Assembly (NCBI GenBank): GCA_002502605.1
Contig: DAPR01000031.1
Coordinates: 5,871 to 23,816 of the forward strand
Reading direction: 5' to 3'
DNA from: Euryarchaeota archaeon UBA258
GTDB taxonomy: Archaea > Thermoplasmatota > Poseidoniia > Poseidoniales > Poseidoniaceae
DNA: 17,946 bases
Within the stretch, counting starts at the first letter, position 1. Each line of letters begins with the position of its first letter. The notes under the pieces are model-generated. The model had not been told where the DNA came from, ran no database searches, and worked only from the letters and a program-made list of their open reading frames with translations. The position numbers were made by a program, and so were the translations under genes. Shown here piece by piece: positions 8,645 to 15,384 of this stretch.

Positions 8645-8923
8645 TCAGAACTTCGGTTTGACAAACACGGAAGTTGTGTTTTCGAGGTCCAGATCTTCAT
8701 CATCCACATCGTCATCATCGTCGATGGAGGATTCAGTTTTCCCGCTTCCTTTCTTGACTTCTGCCGATGCCTTGTTGCCAGTCTTTTCCAAACGTGCAAT
8801 CTGTTTTTGCATCAATTCGAATTCGATTTCCATATCGTCCATGAGGTCACGAATTTCTTCCATCCGCTCGCTCATGCGTGAGGACAACTTCTTGAGTTTC
8901 CTCAATGTTCGATCGTTTCCCAT
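8645..8923 (-). CDS. Small acidic coiled-coil protein downstream of the actin gene
   Basis: A 92-residue hypothetical protein. Residues about 5-52 are strongly helical and charged with heptad-like spacing (LRKLKKLSSRMSERMEEIRD, then LMDDMEIEFELMQKQIARLE), suggesting a coiled coil. A Lys/Gly/Ser-rich linker follows, then a run of aspartates (residues 67-73) and a hydrophobic/basic tail TTSVFVKPKF. There is no signal peptide or membrane segment. The ATG at 8923 follows the actin stop by 54 bases on the same strand, so both could lie on one transcript. A role as an actin-binding or filament-anchoring partner is only an inference from this adjacency and the coiled coil. Coding use is supported by the amphipathic pattern and by the absence of a better ORF on the other strand. 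Confidence 0.6.
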   Translation of the reverse strand: MGNDRTLRKLKKLSSRMSERMEEIRDLMDDMEIEFELMQKQIARLEKTGNKASAEVKKGSGKTESSIDDDDDVDDEDLDLENTTSVFVKPKF

Positions 8924-8977
8924 TAGGCATCACACATCCAATGTATTGGTTTGAGTCAATCTGATTGATGAACGAAC

Positions 8978-10003
8978 TCAGCGGGTTGCAAGAGTGAGGG
9001 AAGACCACATTTCTTCTGGGACTTCCATGGCCAAACGAAGGCCACCCATTGCTCCGAGTCGGACTGGGTCGTCAACGACGTGAACATTGACGTCGCCCAT
9101 GTCGGACAAGCGTCGCTCAATCATAGCACCAAGGCCCTTGATTCCTGAACCGCCACCAGCGAGCACCATGTTTCGGCGGAACTCGTCGTGGTATTCGGGG
9201 TTGGATCCTGCGATGAGGGCTTTGACGTTCTCGACAATAGGTTCAACGATTGCTTCGCAAGCTGCTTGGACACAATCGGTGATATCGAGGTTCATGGCCT
9301 TTCCATCAATCGAGAAATCCACCATGATAGGGGATTCTGGGGTGTGGGTTCCAACGAAGGAGTACTGTTCCTTCCAGCGTCGTGCCATATCTTTGGTGAT
9401 TTGAGCACCGTTATACTTGGATTGAATCTCCTTGATGAGGCCTCGGTCGATGAAATCACCAGCATGCCCTGTGTGCATCTGGTCTTCAGGTCCTGGGATG
9501 GTACCGTAGACACGGCAAAGGTCAGCGGTTCCTGCACCGATGTCGATGACGAGGGTGTGTTCAATCATGTCCAATGCGTAAGCAACTGCGAACGGCTCAG
9601 AGATGATCATTGCAGCGTTGACAGAGCCTGCAGCGGCATCGAAAATCGCGGTTTTGTCGACGTAGGATGCTTCAGCTGGTGCTCCAATGACTGCGACCAC
9701 TCGGTCGTATTCTTCAGGGTCAGATAGACCGATGAGGTGAGTGATGAAGTGAGCGATGAACTCGCGGTCTTCTTGAGTGTCCTTGATGACACCGAGTTCA
9801 AGAGGTCGGAAAAGGTTGAGTGCAAGTCGGTTCTTGAGCGCTTCCTCACCGAAGAGGACGTCTCGCTTCAGGAAGTTTCGTGCAATTGGATCTTTAGGGG
9901 TTCCAATAACAGTGAGTTCTTCCTCTTCGTGGCTGTCAGATGAAACCATCACAGAACGGAAGGTTCCCAAATCAATTCCAATATACAATACGTCTTCTGC
10001 CAT
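8978..10003 (-). CDS. MamK-like bacterial-type actin (ParM/MreB/MamK superfamily ATPase)
   Basis: A 341-residue actin-fold ATPase with all nucleotide-binding motifs: phosphate-1 YIGIDLGTFRS (residues 7-17), the region VIGAPAEASYVD (105-116), the catalytic acid in IISEPFAVAY (Glu136), phosphate-2 VIDIGAGTADLC (152-163) and the adenosine motif LAGGGSGIKGLG (281-292). The pieces GTIPGPEDQ (167-175), KEQYSFVGT (211-219) and GGLRLAMEVPEEMW near the C-terminus recall, from memory, the magnetosome actin MamK more than MreB, FtsA or crenactin. MamK and relatives polymerise into cytoplasmic filaments that position organelles or cargo. No magnetosome genes are visible here, so the cellular role is open. 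The ATG at 10003 is supported by the N-terminal fit. An AT-rich 159-base gap lies upstream. The nearest downstream gene encodes a small coiled-coil protein. Confidence 0.88.
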   Translation of the reverse strand: MAEDVLYIGIDLGTFRSVMVSSDSHEEEELTVIGTPKDPIARNFLKRDVLFGEEALKNRLALNLFRPLELGVIKDTQEDREFIAHFITHLIGLSDPEEYDRVVAVIGAPAEASYVDKTAIFDAAAGSVNAAMIISEPFAVAYALDMIEHTLVIDIGAGTADLCRVYGTIPGPEDQMHTGHAGDFIDRGLIKEIQSKYNGAQITKDMARRWKEQYSFVGTHTPESPIMVDFSIDGKAMNLDITDCVQAACEAIVEPIVENVKALIAGSNPEYHDEFRRNMVLAGGGSGIKGLGAMIERRLSDMGDVNVHVVDDPVRLGAMGGLRLAMEVPEEMWSSLTLATR

Positions 10004-10162
10004 AGCACTCGCCTAACCTTGCCATCTCGCCCTACCTTATGAAGGATGCCTCGCTGTTGGACACTCCAGTCCAGCATAATTCAAGGTTCAGCGTCGAAAA
10101 TTTATGGCATCCGTAATTCTATAGAATCGGGGGCATCAGGAGTTTTTGTGATGTTCTGATGC
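10004..10162 (-). promoter_or_regulatory. Upstream region of the actin gene: candidate TATA boxes and a 12-bp palindrome
   Basis: This 159-base gap is the longest gene-free stretch in the window. Read on the minus strand it contains CATAAATTT (about 10100-10108), a reasonable archaeal TATA box that would give a leader of roughly 70 bases. A weaker candidate, TTCATAAGG (10035-10043), would give a leader of about 10 bases. A perfect 12-bp palindrome, ATTCTATAGAAT, occupies 10116-10127 just upstream of the stronger TATA candidate and is well placed for a regulator. Neither transcription start nor regulator binding can be shown from sequence alone. Confidence 0.35.
10133..10162. repeat. Inverted repeat GCATCAG / CTGATGC at the 3' end of the zinc-ribbon gene
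   Basis: Perfect 7-base arms at 10133-10139 and 10156-10162 enclose a 16-base loop and abut the stop codon of the double-zinc-ribbon gene. On the minus-strand transcript this could form a weak hairpin. No U-rich tract follows it, so it is not a convincing terminator. It may be a transcript-end stabilising structure or a chance match. Confidence 0.3.
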
Positions 10163-11242
10163 TCAGCACCACGATTCACAAGTTTGGCAATACCATGCTG
10201 CGTATTCAGGGTAGAGTGGTGCCATGTTTCCACAGCCTGTGCATTCCTTTAACGCCTTATCACCACAAACTTCGAGGACCATTTGGATGTGATACACATC
10301 ATCGATTCCCAGTTGCTGACGCATGGACCACAGCAGTTGATCTTCGCTTGGTGAGATGATGCCATCTTCAAGGACAAGTTCAACCACGCTACGGTAGTCT
10401 TCGAAATCTTGCACATTTCTTGCATCAAGCACCACGCCGTTCTTTTCTGCGACAATATCGGTGCCACCTGGGTCGTCGACGAACAGAACGAGCGATTCTG
10501 GTTTGAGTTTTGCATCACGCAGTTCAAAGGAAATTCGAACTCCGTCCAAATTTGCATACACAAGGTTGGAATTGTTGTTGATCAGATTGCAAATTGACCT
10601 TGCTGTGTCTTTTGCGGTTCGACCCTTTCTCCAACCGTTTGGGTCGGCCACGTTGAATTCGTAAAATTCCGTTCCCATTCCGGGATATTCGAGCCTGATT
10701 TCTTCACCGCCATCAAAACCATTGGATACGATGGTGAGTGCGGCGACTTCTGTGGACACAATGTTGTCGTCGTCATCAAAACTGATCATCAATGGTTTTC
10801 GGTCTTCAGTTGCGGTGTTGAAATGCCCCTGCATACCCGACATCCATTTGTCTTCTAGTCTGCCCAGTGATGCTTCCTGCTCCTCAGTGAGGTTGTTATC
10901 GACACCAAGTACGCCTGCTAGGCTTCCCGATTCGACTTCTTTTTTGAACTCCTCAATCATTTCAGCATCTTGCCTGTAGGTTGGAGGTGGAGCCCGTTCG
11001 GAAGTGGATTGATGATTTGGGTCGGCCCATTCGTGGTTGCAGCCACTGCACATGAGGTACCCTGTCATCGTTGAGGGTTGGGCTTCACCGCCACACCTAG
11101 GACAATCTCCACCCTCGGTGTATTGCAAATTTTCGACCGCATCGCGCCGACCTTTGCGTATGTTCCCAAAGCCTGCCATGGATGAGCGAGACAATTGGCT
11201 TTCTATCAATTCTTTGGGCGATATTGTTGCCGTCAGCCTCAT
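10163..11242 (-). CDS. Double zinc-ribbon protein of unknown function, with a TerB-like helical stretch
   Basis: I do not recognise the full-length family. The 359-residue protein has an N-terminal zinc ribbon (CPRC at 47-50, CSGC at 65-68) and a second one at the extreme C-terminus (CTGC at 334-337, CQTC at 352-355). Between them lie an acidic linker, a mixed region with a DDDDN segment and beta-rich motifs, and near residues 298-325 a helical stretch (LEDGIISPSEDQLLWSMRQQ, then LGIDD). That stretch resembles the D-G-x-I-(S/T)-x(2)-E pattern of TerB-like or EF-hand-like helices. The ATG at 11242 overlaps the upstream OB-fold gene stop in an ATGA arrangement, suggesting translational coupling. 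An ATG at 11179 (MAGFGNIRKG) is an alternative start. It is the last gene of the thiolase unit, but its link to lipid metabolism is not shown. Confidence 0.65.
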   Translation of the reverse strand: MRLTATISPKELIESQLSRSSMAGFGNIRKGRRDAVENLQYTEGGDCPRCGGEAQPSTMTGYLMCSGCNHEWADPNHQSTSERAPPPTYRQDAEMIEEFKKEVESGSLAGVLGVDNNLTEEQEASLGRLEDKWMSGMQGHFNTATEDRKPLMISFDDDDNIVSTEVAALTIVSNGFDGGEEIRLEYPGMGTEFYEFNVADPNGWRKGRTAKDTARSICNLINNNSNLVYANLDGVRISFELRDAKLKPESLVLFVDDPGGTDIVAEKNGVVLDARNVQDFEDYRSVVELVLEDGIISPSEDQLLWSMRQQLGIDDVYHIQMVLEVCGDKALKECTGCGNMAPLYPEYAAWYCQTCESWC

Positions 11243-12084
11243 GAATTGGTGGGAATTGCCTTCATACCGTACCGGATAAGGCCTTCCTGTGCATAGATCC
11301 GACGCACGACAAAGGACACTTGGTCACCAATGGTTGGTTCGTACTCTGCGTCATCAGCAACGAGAAAAACGCCACGTGGTCCCTGTTCAAATTGGACAAA
11401 GACCGTTTGAATGCCGCCCAGAACCGGGGCTCGCAAGGCAAATTCTGATGGAGCTCCAGCAGCGCTTAACTTGGTCCAAGACTCGACTGTGGCTCGGGCC
11501 ATCAAGGCTTGATTTGCTGTTGGAATTCTCTCTCCATCCTGATCGAGTTGTCGGGGTGGCCAGACAAGTGCGTCACCTGAATGCTGAGCGAGTAGACCTA
11601 AGCGTGCATTGGCACCTTCACGATAGGCAGACTCCGAAACATAAGCCCCTTGAGACACGTGAGTTAATTCCAATTCACGACTCCATGCAGCAGCCATATC
11701 TTCTGCAAAGGTTGGATCAAGTGCTTCGAGGTCAGCTGGCCCATGGAAGGCTAAATCTCGCTCGAGGTTGTTGGTGAACACCAGTGTTGCTTCTTCCCCC
11801 ACAAGCAGGTTCCATTCACATGGGGTGTCGTTTTCTTCATCAGACATGACCTCAACTCCAGTCGCCGCTTTGACGGCATGGGTGTTGACAAGGGGTAAAC
11901 TTCTGACCGATGTGATGTCGATTCCACGGCTGAACAGCAAATGCAGTCCGGCAATAGCCATGGTTGTGTAATCAGAATCAGAGCCAAAGTCAATGCTTCC
12001 ATTAAGGGTAAACGGCGACTGAATCATCAATGCATCCTCATCAAACATGGCCAAGTAGCCTTGCCAATCAATGACCTCCTTCAT
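11239..12084 (-). CDS. DUF35-like OB-fold protein coupled to thiolase (zinc-ribbon Cys absent)
   Basis: The 281-residue product starts at the ATG at 12084, which overlaps the thiolase stop by 4 bases (ATGA). The C-terminal part from about residue 172 resembles DUF35: a short arm (ALVWPPRQLD), a central strand-rich region (residues 198-240) and a closing segment (IGDQVSFVVRRIYAQEGLI) typical of its OB fold. In archaea DUF35 proteins accompany acetoacetyl-CoA thiolase and HMG-CoA synthase, form a complex with them and help channel acetoacetyl-CoA. Here the expected Cys-x-x-Cys zinc-ribbon residues are missing, with WPPR in that position. About 165 N-terminal residues have no domain I recognise. 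A diverged scaffold subunit for the neighbouring thiolase is the likeliest reading, on the evidence of gene order and coupling. The longer frame to 12117 is not needed. Confidence 0.65.
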   Translation of the reverse strand: MKEVIDWQGYLAMFDEDALMIQSPFTLNGSIDFGSDSDYTTMAIAGLHLLFSRGIDITSVRSLPLVNTHAVKAATGVEVMSDEENDTPCEWNLLVGEEATLVFTNNLERDLAFHGPADLEALDPTFAEDMAAAWSRELELTHVSQGAYVSESAYREGANARLGLLAQHSGDALVWPPRQLDQDGERIPTANQALMARATVESWTKLSAAGAPSEFALRAPVLGGIQTVFVQFEQGPRGVFLVADDAEYEPTIGDQVSFVVRRIYAQEGLIRYGMKAIPTNS

Positions 12085-13253
12085 GTTCGGTCCCTCCCAA
12101 ACACATGAACGGCGCATGTTGCACCCGAGCCGCCGACGTTGTGAGTGATGCCTATTTCTGCATCACGAATTTGACGCGCCTTTTCCACACTGCCCCGCAG
12201 TTGCTTGAACACTTCAACGGCTTGGCCTGTACCGGTCGCTCCTAATGGATGGCCCTTCGACTTGAGTCCTCCGCTTGGATTGATGCAAACGTCGCCTTGA
12301 TTGCGAACGCCCCTTTGCTCACGGGCAAAGAGTCCACCTTCGCCATGCTGGGCAAAGCCAAGATCTTCGGTTGCCATCAGTTCTGCGATGGTAAAGCAAT
12401 CATGAACTTCTGCCAAGTCAACATCATTGGCGGTGATTCCAGCAGCTTTGTACGCTGCAGCGGATGCTTGCTGTGTTGCTTTCACTTGAGTGATGCTGGG
12501 CCGGTCGTGCAAGGCGAGGTAGTCTGAACCCGCCCCTGAGGAACGGAGCCACACAGGATCGTCTGTGAATTGCCGCACCACGTGGTCGGCAGCCAAGATG
12601 ACTGCAGAGGCGCCATCCGAGGTAGGGCAGCAGTCGTAGAGGGTGAGTGGGTCGGCCACCATGAAGCCACTTTGGGCCTTCTCGAAGGAAACTTCTTTTC
12701 TGATGTGTGCCATTTCGTTTTCGAATCCATGCATGTGATTCTTGACGCTGATGTTGACAAGGTCATCGTGATTTGAACCGTGTTCGTGAAAATGCCTCCG
12801 AGCCATCAAGGCATAGGTGCCGGGAAAGGTGAGACCGGCAAGCCGTTCCCATTCAGTATCGCCTGAAACGCCAAGCCAAAATCTTCGGCGTTCTGGGGAA
12901 AGGTCGTTCATTTTCTCAATGCCACCGGCGATGACCACGTCAGCTTGCCCACTCTTGATGGCCATCCATGCGTCACGAAGAGCAAACCCTGACGAAGCGC
13001 AAGCGTTCTCTACTCGACGAACGGGAATACCTTCCATGCCAGAGTGTTCTGTTAACAGGGCCGCTGTGTTGCCAAGTTGGCCCCCTCCAAAGGCTACGCT
13101 TCCGATGAATGCTTCATCGACACAGCGTGGCTCAAAGTCCCTGTCCACGCTCGCAAAGGCCTGTTCGGCGGCTTCAGCCCACATTCCTTTCAAGCCAGAT
13201 GGGTGATTCCCATACTTCGTTTGACCAGCGCCAATCACGGCAACATCGACCAT
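12081..13253 (-). CDS. Thiolase (acetyl-CoA C-acetyltransferase-like, archaeal/SCP2 type)
   Basis: Archaeal thiolases of this class condense two acetyl-CoA to acetoacetyl-CoA, the first step of the mevalonate pathway, though related ones act in acyl-CoA degradation. The 390-residue protein has the nucleophile motif ENACASSGFALRDAW (Cys85), the segment HDCFTIAELMATEDLGF, the motif GGLKSKGHPLGATGTGQ with the general-base His, and the second catalytic Cys in HNVGGSGATCAVHVF. All active-site residues are present. The ATG at 13253 (MVDVAVIGAGQTKYG) fits the family N-terminus; the open frame continues to 13313 with non-family sequence. It is the first gene of a tight unit with the OB-fold and zinc-ribbon genes, and no HMG-CoA synthase gene lies beside it. 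The mevalonate role is inferred from the nearby isoprenoid genes. The unit is divergent from kptA. Confidence 0.88.
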   Translation of the reverse strand: MVDVAVIGAGQTKYGNHPSGLKGMWAEAAEQAFASVDRDFEPRCVDEAFIGSVAFGGGQLGNTAALLTEHSGMEGIPVRRVENACASSGFALRDAWMAIKSGQADVVIAGGIEKMNDLSPERRRFWLGVSGDTEWERLAGLTFPGTYALMARRHFHEHGSNHDDLVNISVKNHMHGFENEMAHIRKEVSFEKAQSGFMVADPLTLYDCCPTSDGASAVILAADHVVRQFTDDPVWLRSSGAGSDYLALHDRPSITQVKATQQASAAAYKAAGITANDVDLAEVHDCFTIAELMATEDLGFAQHGEGGLFAREQRGVRNQGDVCINPSGGLKSKGHPLGATGTGQAVEVFKQLRGSVEKARQIRDAEIGITHNVGGSGATCAVHVFGRDRT

Positions 13254-13367
13254 GAACCGTCCAAGACTCCACAGCATTTGATTGAGTCGGTTCAAGGCTT
13301 TTTGATTCGCCAAAAAAATATGATTCCTGCGTAGGTACTAAAAACAGGTCACAGCCGCACATGAACC
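13254..13367. promoter_or_regulatory. Divergent promoter region between thiolase and kptA
   Basis: This 114-base gap separates the two divergent starts. On the plus strand TACTAAAAAC (13336-13345) lies about 28 bases upstream of the kptA ATG, the spacing expected of an archaeal TATA box feeding a leaderless or nearly leaderless mRNA. On the minus strand CATATTTTTTT (about 13311-13321) could serve the thiolase unit with a leader of around 35 bases. These assignments rest on composition and spacing alone. Confidence 0.35.
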
Positions 13368-14063
13368 ATGCTACGACAGTGCAACAGACACGGACACTTC
13401 AAAGGGGCCAACTGCCCAACCTGCAACGAAGAAGGCAAATTCATCATGAGCGACCGTGAATCCAATTCACTTGGACGCATGCTTGCTCTCGTTCTTCGCC
13501 ACGCTCCGGAAAAATTCAATGTGGAAATGGACATCAACGGATGGGTCAACGCACGGGAACTTTCTGAAAACATCGCAAAGCAACGCCGCCACTACCATTG
13601 GCTTCGTGGCTGGCACTTCGCCGCTATTGCCAGTGCTGACGACAAAGGACGCTACCAAGTTGAAGGTGACATGCTTCGTGCCACATACGGACACTCGATT
13701 GAATTGGAACTTGATCTTCCAACCGATGACATCCCAGAAGCCCTGTACTGGCCGTGTGAGCCAGACCAAGTTCCGACCATCAAGGAACTCGGCATCACAG
13801 CAGGCGACAGAAAGCACGTTCACTTGTCAAAATCCATCAGCAACGCAATGGAAGCAGGACACGTTCGAATCAGTCGCCCTGCCATCCTCGAAGTGGACAC
13901 CGTTCGAGCAATCGCTGACGGCCACGTCATCTACCGTGCAGGAAAAACAGTGTACTTGGTTGACGAAATGCCTGGTGAGTACCTTTACCAAATCGAAGAC
14001 GACGACCCAATGGTTCTCGAAATCATTGCCCAATGGGAACTTGCTGAGGCAGAAGAAGAGTGA
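13368..14063 (+). CDS. kptA: Tpt1/KptA-type RNA 2'-phosphotransferase with N-terminal zinc knuckle
   Basis: KptA transfers an internal RNA 2'-phosphate, such as that left at a tRNA splice junction by some ligases, to NAD+. The 231-residue protein opens with a Cys/His cluster (C5, H8, C16, C19) that many archaeal homologs share. It then shows the family core: SLGRMLALVLRHAPEKF (R44-H45 of the catalytic set), DINGWVNARELSENI, MLRATYGHS (R104), GDRKHVHLS, SRPAILEVD and VYLVDEMPGEYL. The family's LYHGT motif, which contacts NAD+, reads LYWPC here (residues 126-130), so nucleotide binding could be altered. The catalytic Arg-His pair and the first Arg are conserved, and a candidate fourth Arg lies at residue 167 or 170. 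The ATG at 13368 fits the zinc-knuckle start. It is convergent with the small zinc-ribbon gene, with a 3-base gap. Confidence 0.85.
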   Translation: MLRQCNRHGHFKGANCPTCNEEGKFIMSDRESNSLGRMLALVLRHAPEKFNVEMDINGWVNARELSENIAKQRRHYHWLRGWHFAAIASADDKGRYQVEGDMLRATYGHSIELELDLPTDDIPEALYWPCEPDQVPTIKELGITAGDRKHVHLSKSISNAMEAGHVRISRPAILEVDTVRAIADGHVIYRAGKTVYLVDEMPGEYLYQIEDDDPMVLEIIAQWELAEAEEE

Positions 14064-14066
14064 GCA

Positions 14067-14468
14067 TCACTTTTCTTGCCCACACGCAGGGCAGAAATTG
14101 AGGTCACTCTCAAGATGTGCTCCACACCCAGCGCAATGCATGCTGCCGCTCTTCAATGCCTCAATCTTGTTCACTGGAGGTGCAACGGGATCGCCACCCT
14201 TGGGCTTGATTAATCGCAGTGGATCAAGACCGTGCTCTTGCAGTTCTCTGTATCGATTACCAAAAATAATTGCTTCTTGAATGGCGGCTTCGAGTTGCCA
14301 TTGACGTTGTTGCTGTTCTTCAGCATCCGAGATTTGAGTGGATTCTTCGAGAACAGCTTGCAAATGTCGCATGAAATCGCTTAGACTCGGACCTTCTGCC
14401 ATGTGATGCGCTTCCAGCCGAGCCTCATCAATGCTTGGTGCTAAATTCCCTCCATGGGTCAACCTCAT
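14067..14468 (-). CDS. Small helical protein with C-terminal zinc ribbon
   Basis: A 133-residue hypothetical protein with no family I recognise. Residues about 28-75 form a charged Gln/Glu-rich helix (FMRHLQAVLEESTQISDAEE, then QQQRQWQLEAAIQEAIIFGN), a basic/Pro linker follows, and the C-terminus is a classic zinc ribbon (CAGC at 112-115, CPAC at 126-129). The open frame continues upstream to 14810, but that part lies antisense to the isopentenyl phosphate kinase gene and is rejected. The ATG at 14468 (MRLTHGGNL) is used. Only 24 bases separate this start from the start of the divergent kinase gene, so the promoters must overlap the opposing coding regions. A regulatory or adaptor function is possible but not shown. 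Confidence 0.6.
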   Translation of the reverse strand: MRLTHGGNLAPSIDEARLEAHHMAEGPSLSDFMRHLQAVLEESTQISDAEEQQQRQWQLEAAIQEAIIFGNRYRELQEHGLDPLRLIKPKGGDPVAPPVNKIEALKSGSMHCAGCGAHLESDLNFCPACGQEK

Positions 14469-14492
14469 CAATCGCTCCCTTCTGGCATAACC

Positions 14493-15305
14493 ATGCGTGA
14501 GCGTGTCGTCATCAAGTGGGGTGGAGGCCTCATCACGGACAAAACCACACTCTGCACACCCAATTTGACCGTGATTGCTCAACTGGCAGACGCTGTGAAG
14601 CGGTGCATCGATTCGGGTGTCGATGTTGTGCTGGTTCATGGTGCAGGTTCTTTTGGCCACCTCAGGGCAAAACACTGGCGTCTCAATGAAGGGCGAGTGG
14701 ATGCAACATTTGCACCGGATGAGCAGTGCACTTCTCAGGATGAAGCCGTTCAACATGTGCGTCAAGACATGCTGACACTCAACGCTCATGTGCGCTCGGC
14801 ATTGGAACACGTCGGTGTGGCCACTTCAGTTCACCCACCTCACGAATGGGCCAATGGGACAGGTGAACACTTTGCTGGTGATCTTGATGCCTTCAATGCC
14901 GATGAGGGGGTTGTTCCAATCACCTTTGGTGATGTAGTCCCTGTCAATGGTGAACTTGAATTCGGGATTTTGTCTGGCGATGATCTTGTTCTTCGATTAT
15001 CGACAGAGGTTCCTGGCGTACGTCGACTGGTTTTTGCTATTGGTGGAGTGGATGGATTGCTACGTGTCCCTCCAGACCAAGCCACATACGATGACCTCAT
15101 CGAGCACTGGTCACCATCGGTGGCCTTCGAAGGTGCCCACTACAGCGACATTGACGTAACGGGTGGCATTGGATTGAAGGCGGCTCGCGGAGCACAAGCA
15201 GCAGCGCAAGGCATTGAAGTTCACATGGTGAATGGTGGTCATGCAGACCGAGTCTACCAAGCATGCCTAGGCGAGCCCGTTAGGGGCACGCGTGTTACCA
15301 ATTAA
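14493..15305 (+). CDS. Isopentenyl phosphate kinase (IPK)
   Basis: IPK phosphorylates isopentenyl phosphate with ATP to make isopentenyl diphosphate, the last step of the archaeal branch of the mevalonate pathway. The 270-residue protein belongs to the amino-acid-kinase superfamily. It begins RERVVIKWGGGLITDKTT (phosphate-binding Lys and Gly-rich loop) and has DVVLVHGAGSFGH with the substrate-binding His of IPKs, GDVVPVNGELEFGILSGDDL near residues 147-166 for nucleotide binding, IGGVDGLLRVPPD and DVTGGIGLKAARGAQAAA. The ATG at 14493 starts in the family position; an ATG at 14454 (MGQPHQSLPSG) is less likely. The next gene on the same strand, 79 bases downstream, encodes the enzymes that use its product. 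Clustering with isomerase and prenyl synthase supports the isoprenoid role. Confidence 0.9.
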   Translation: MRERVVIKWGGGLITDKTTLCTPNLTVIAQLADAVKRCIDSGVDVVLVHGAGSFGHLRAKHWRLNEGRVDATFAPDEQCTSQDEAVQHVRQDMLTLNAHVRSALEHVGVATSVHPPHEWANGTGEHFAGDLDAFNADEGVVPITFGDVVPVNGELEFGILSGDDLVLRLSTEVPGVRRLVFAIGGVDGLLRVPPDQATYDDLIEHWSPSVAFEGAHYSDIDVTGGIGLKAARGAQAAAQGIEVHMVNGGHADRVYQACLGEPVRGTRVTN

Positions 15306-15384
15306 CAAACAGCATCGTCTTTTTCCACTCGGTTTGAGAGAACTCTTCATGTAGCGACCGCGCATCGAAGGGCTGAGGATTGCT

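Noticed and set aside
10133..10162. Inverted repeat considered as an intrinsic terminator
   Set aside because: Short arms, a 16-base loop and no U-tract on the minus-strand transcript; kept only as a low-confidence repeat.
13456..14280. 274-codon plus-strand frame overlapping kptA and the zinc-ribbon gene
   Set aside because: Ser/Thr/Gln-rich out-of-frame shadow; the kptA frame has clear family motifs over the same bases.
14469..14810. Upstream extension of the small zinc-ribbon protein, including a CAEC segment
   Set aside because: It lies antisense to the well-supported start of isopentenyl phosphate kinase, and the Cys residues show no paired zinc-ribbon spacing.
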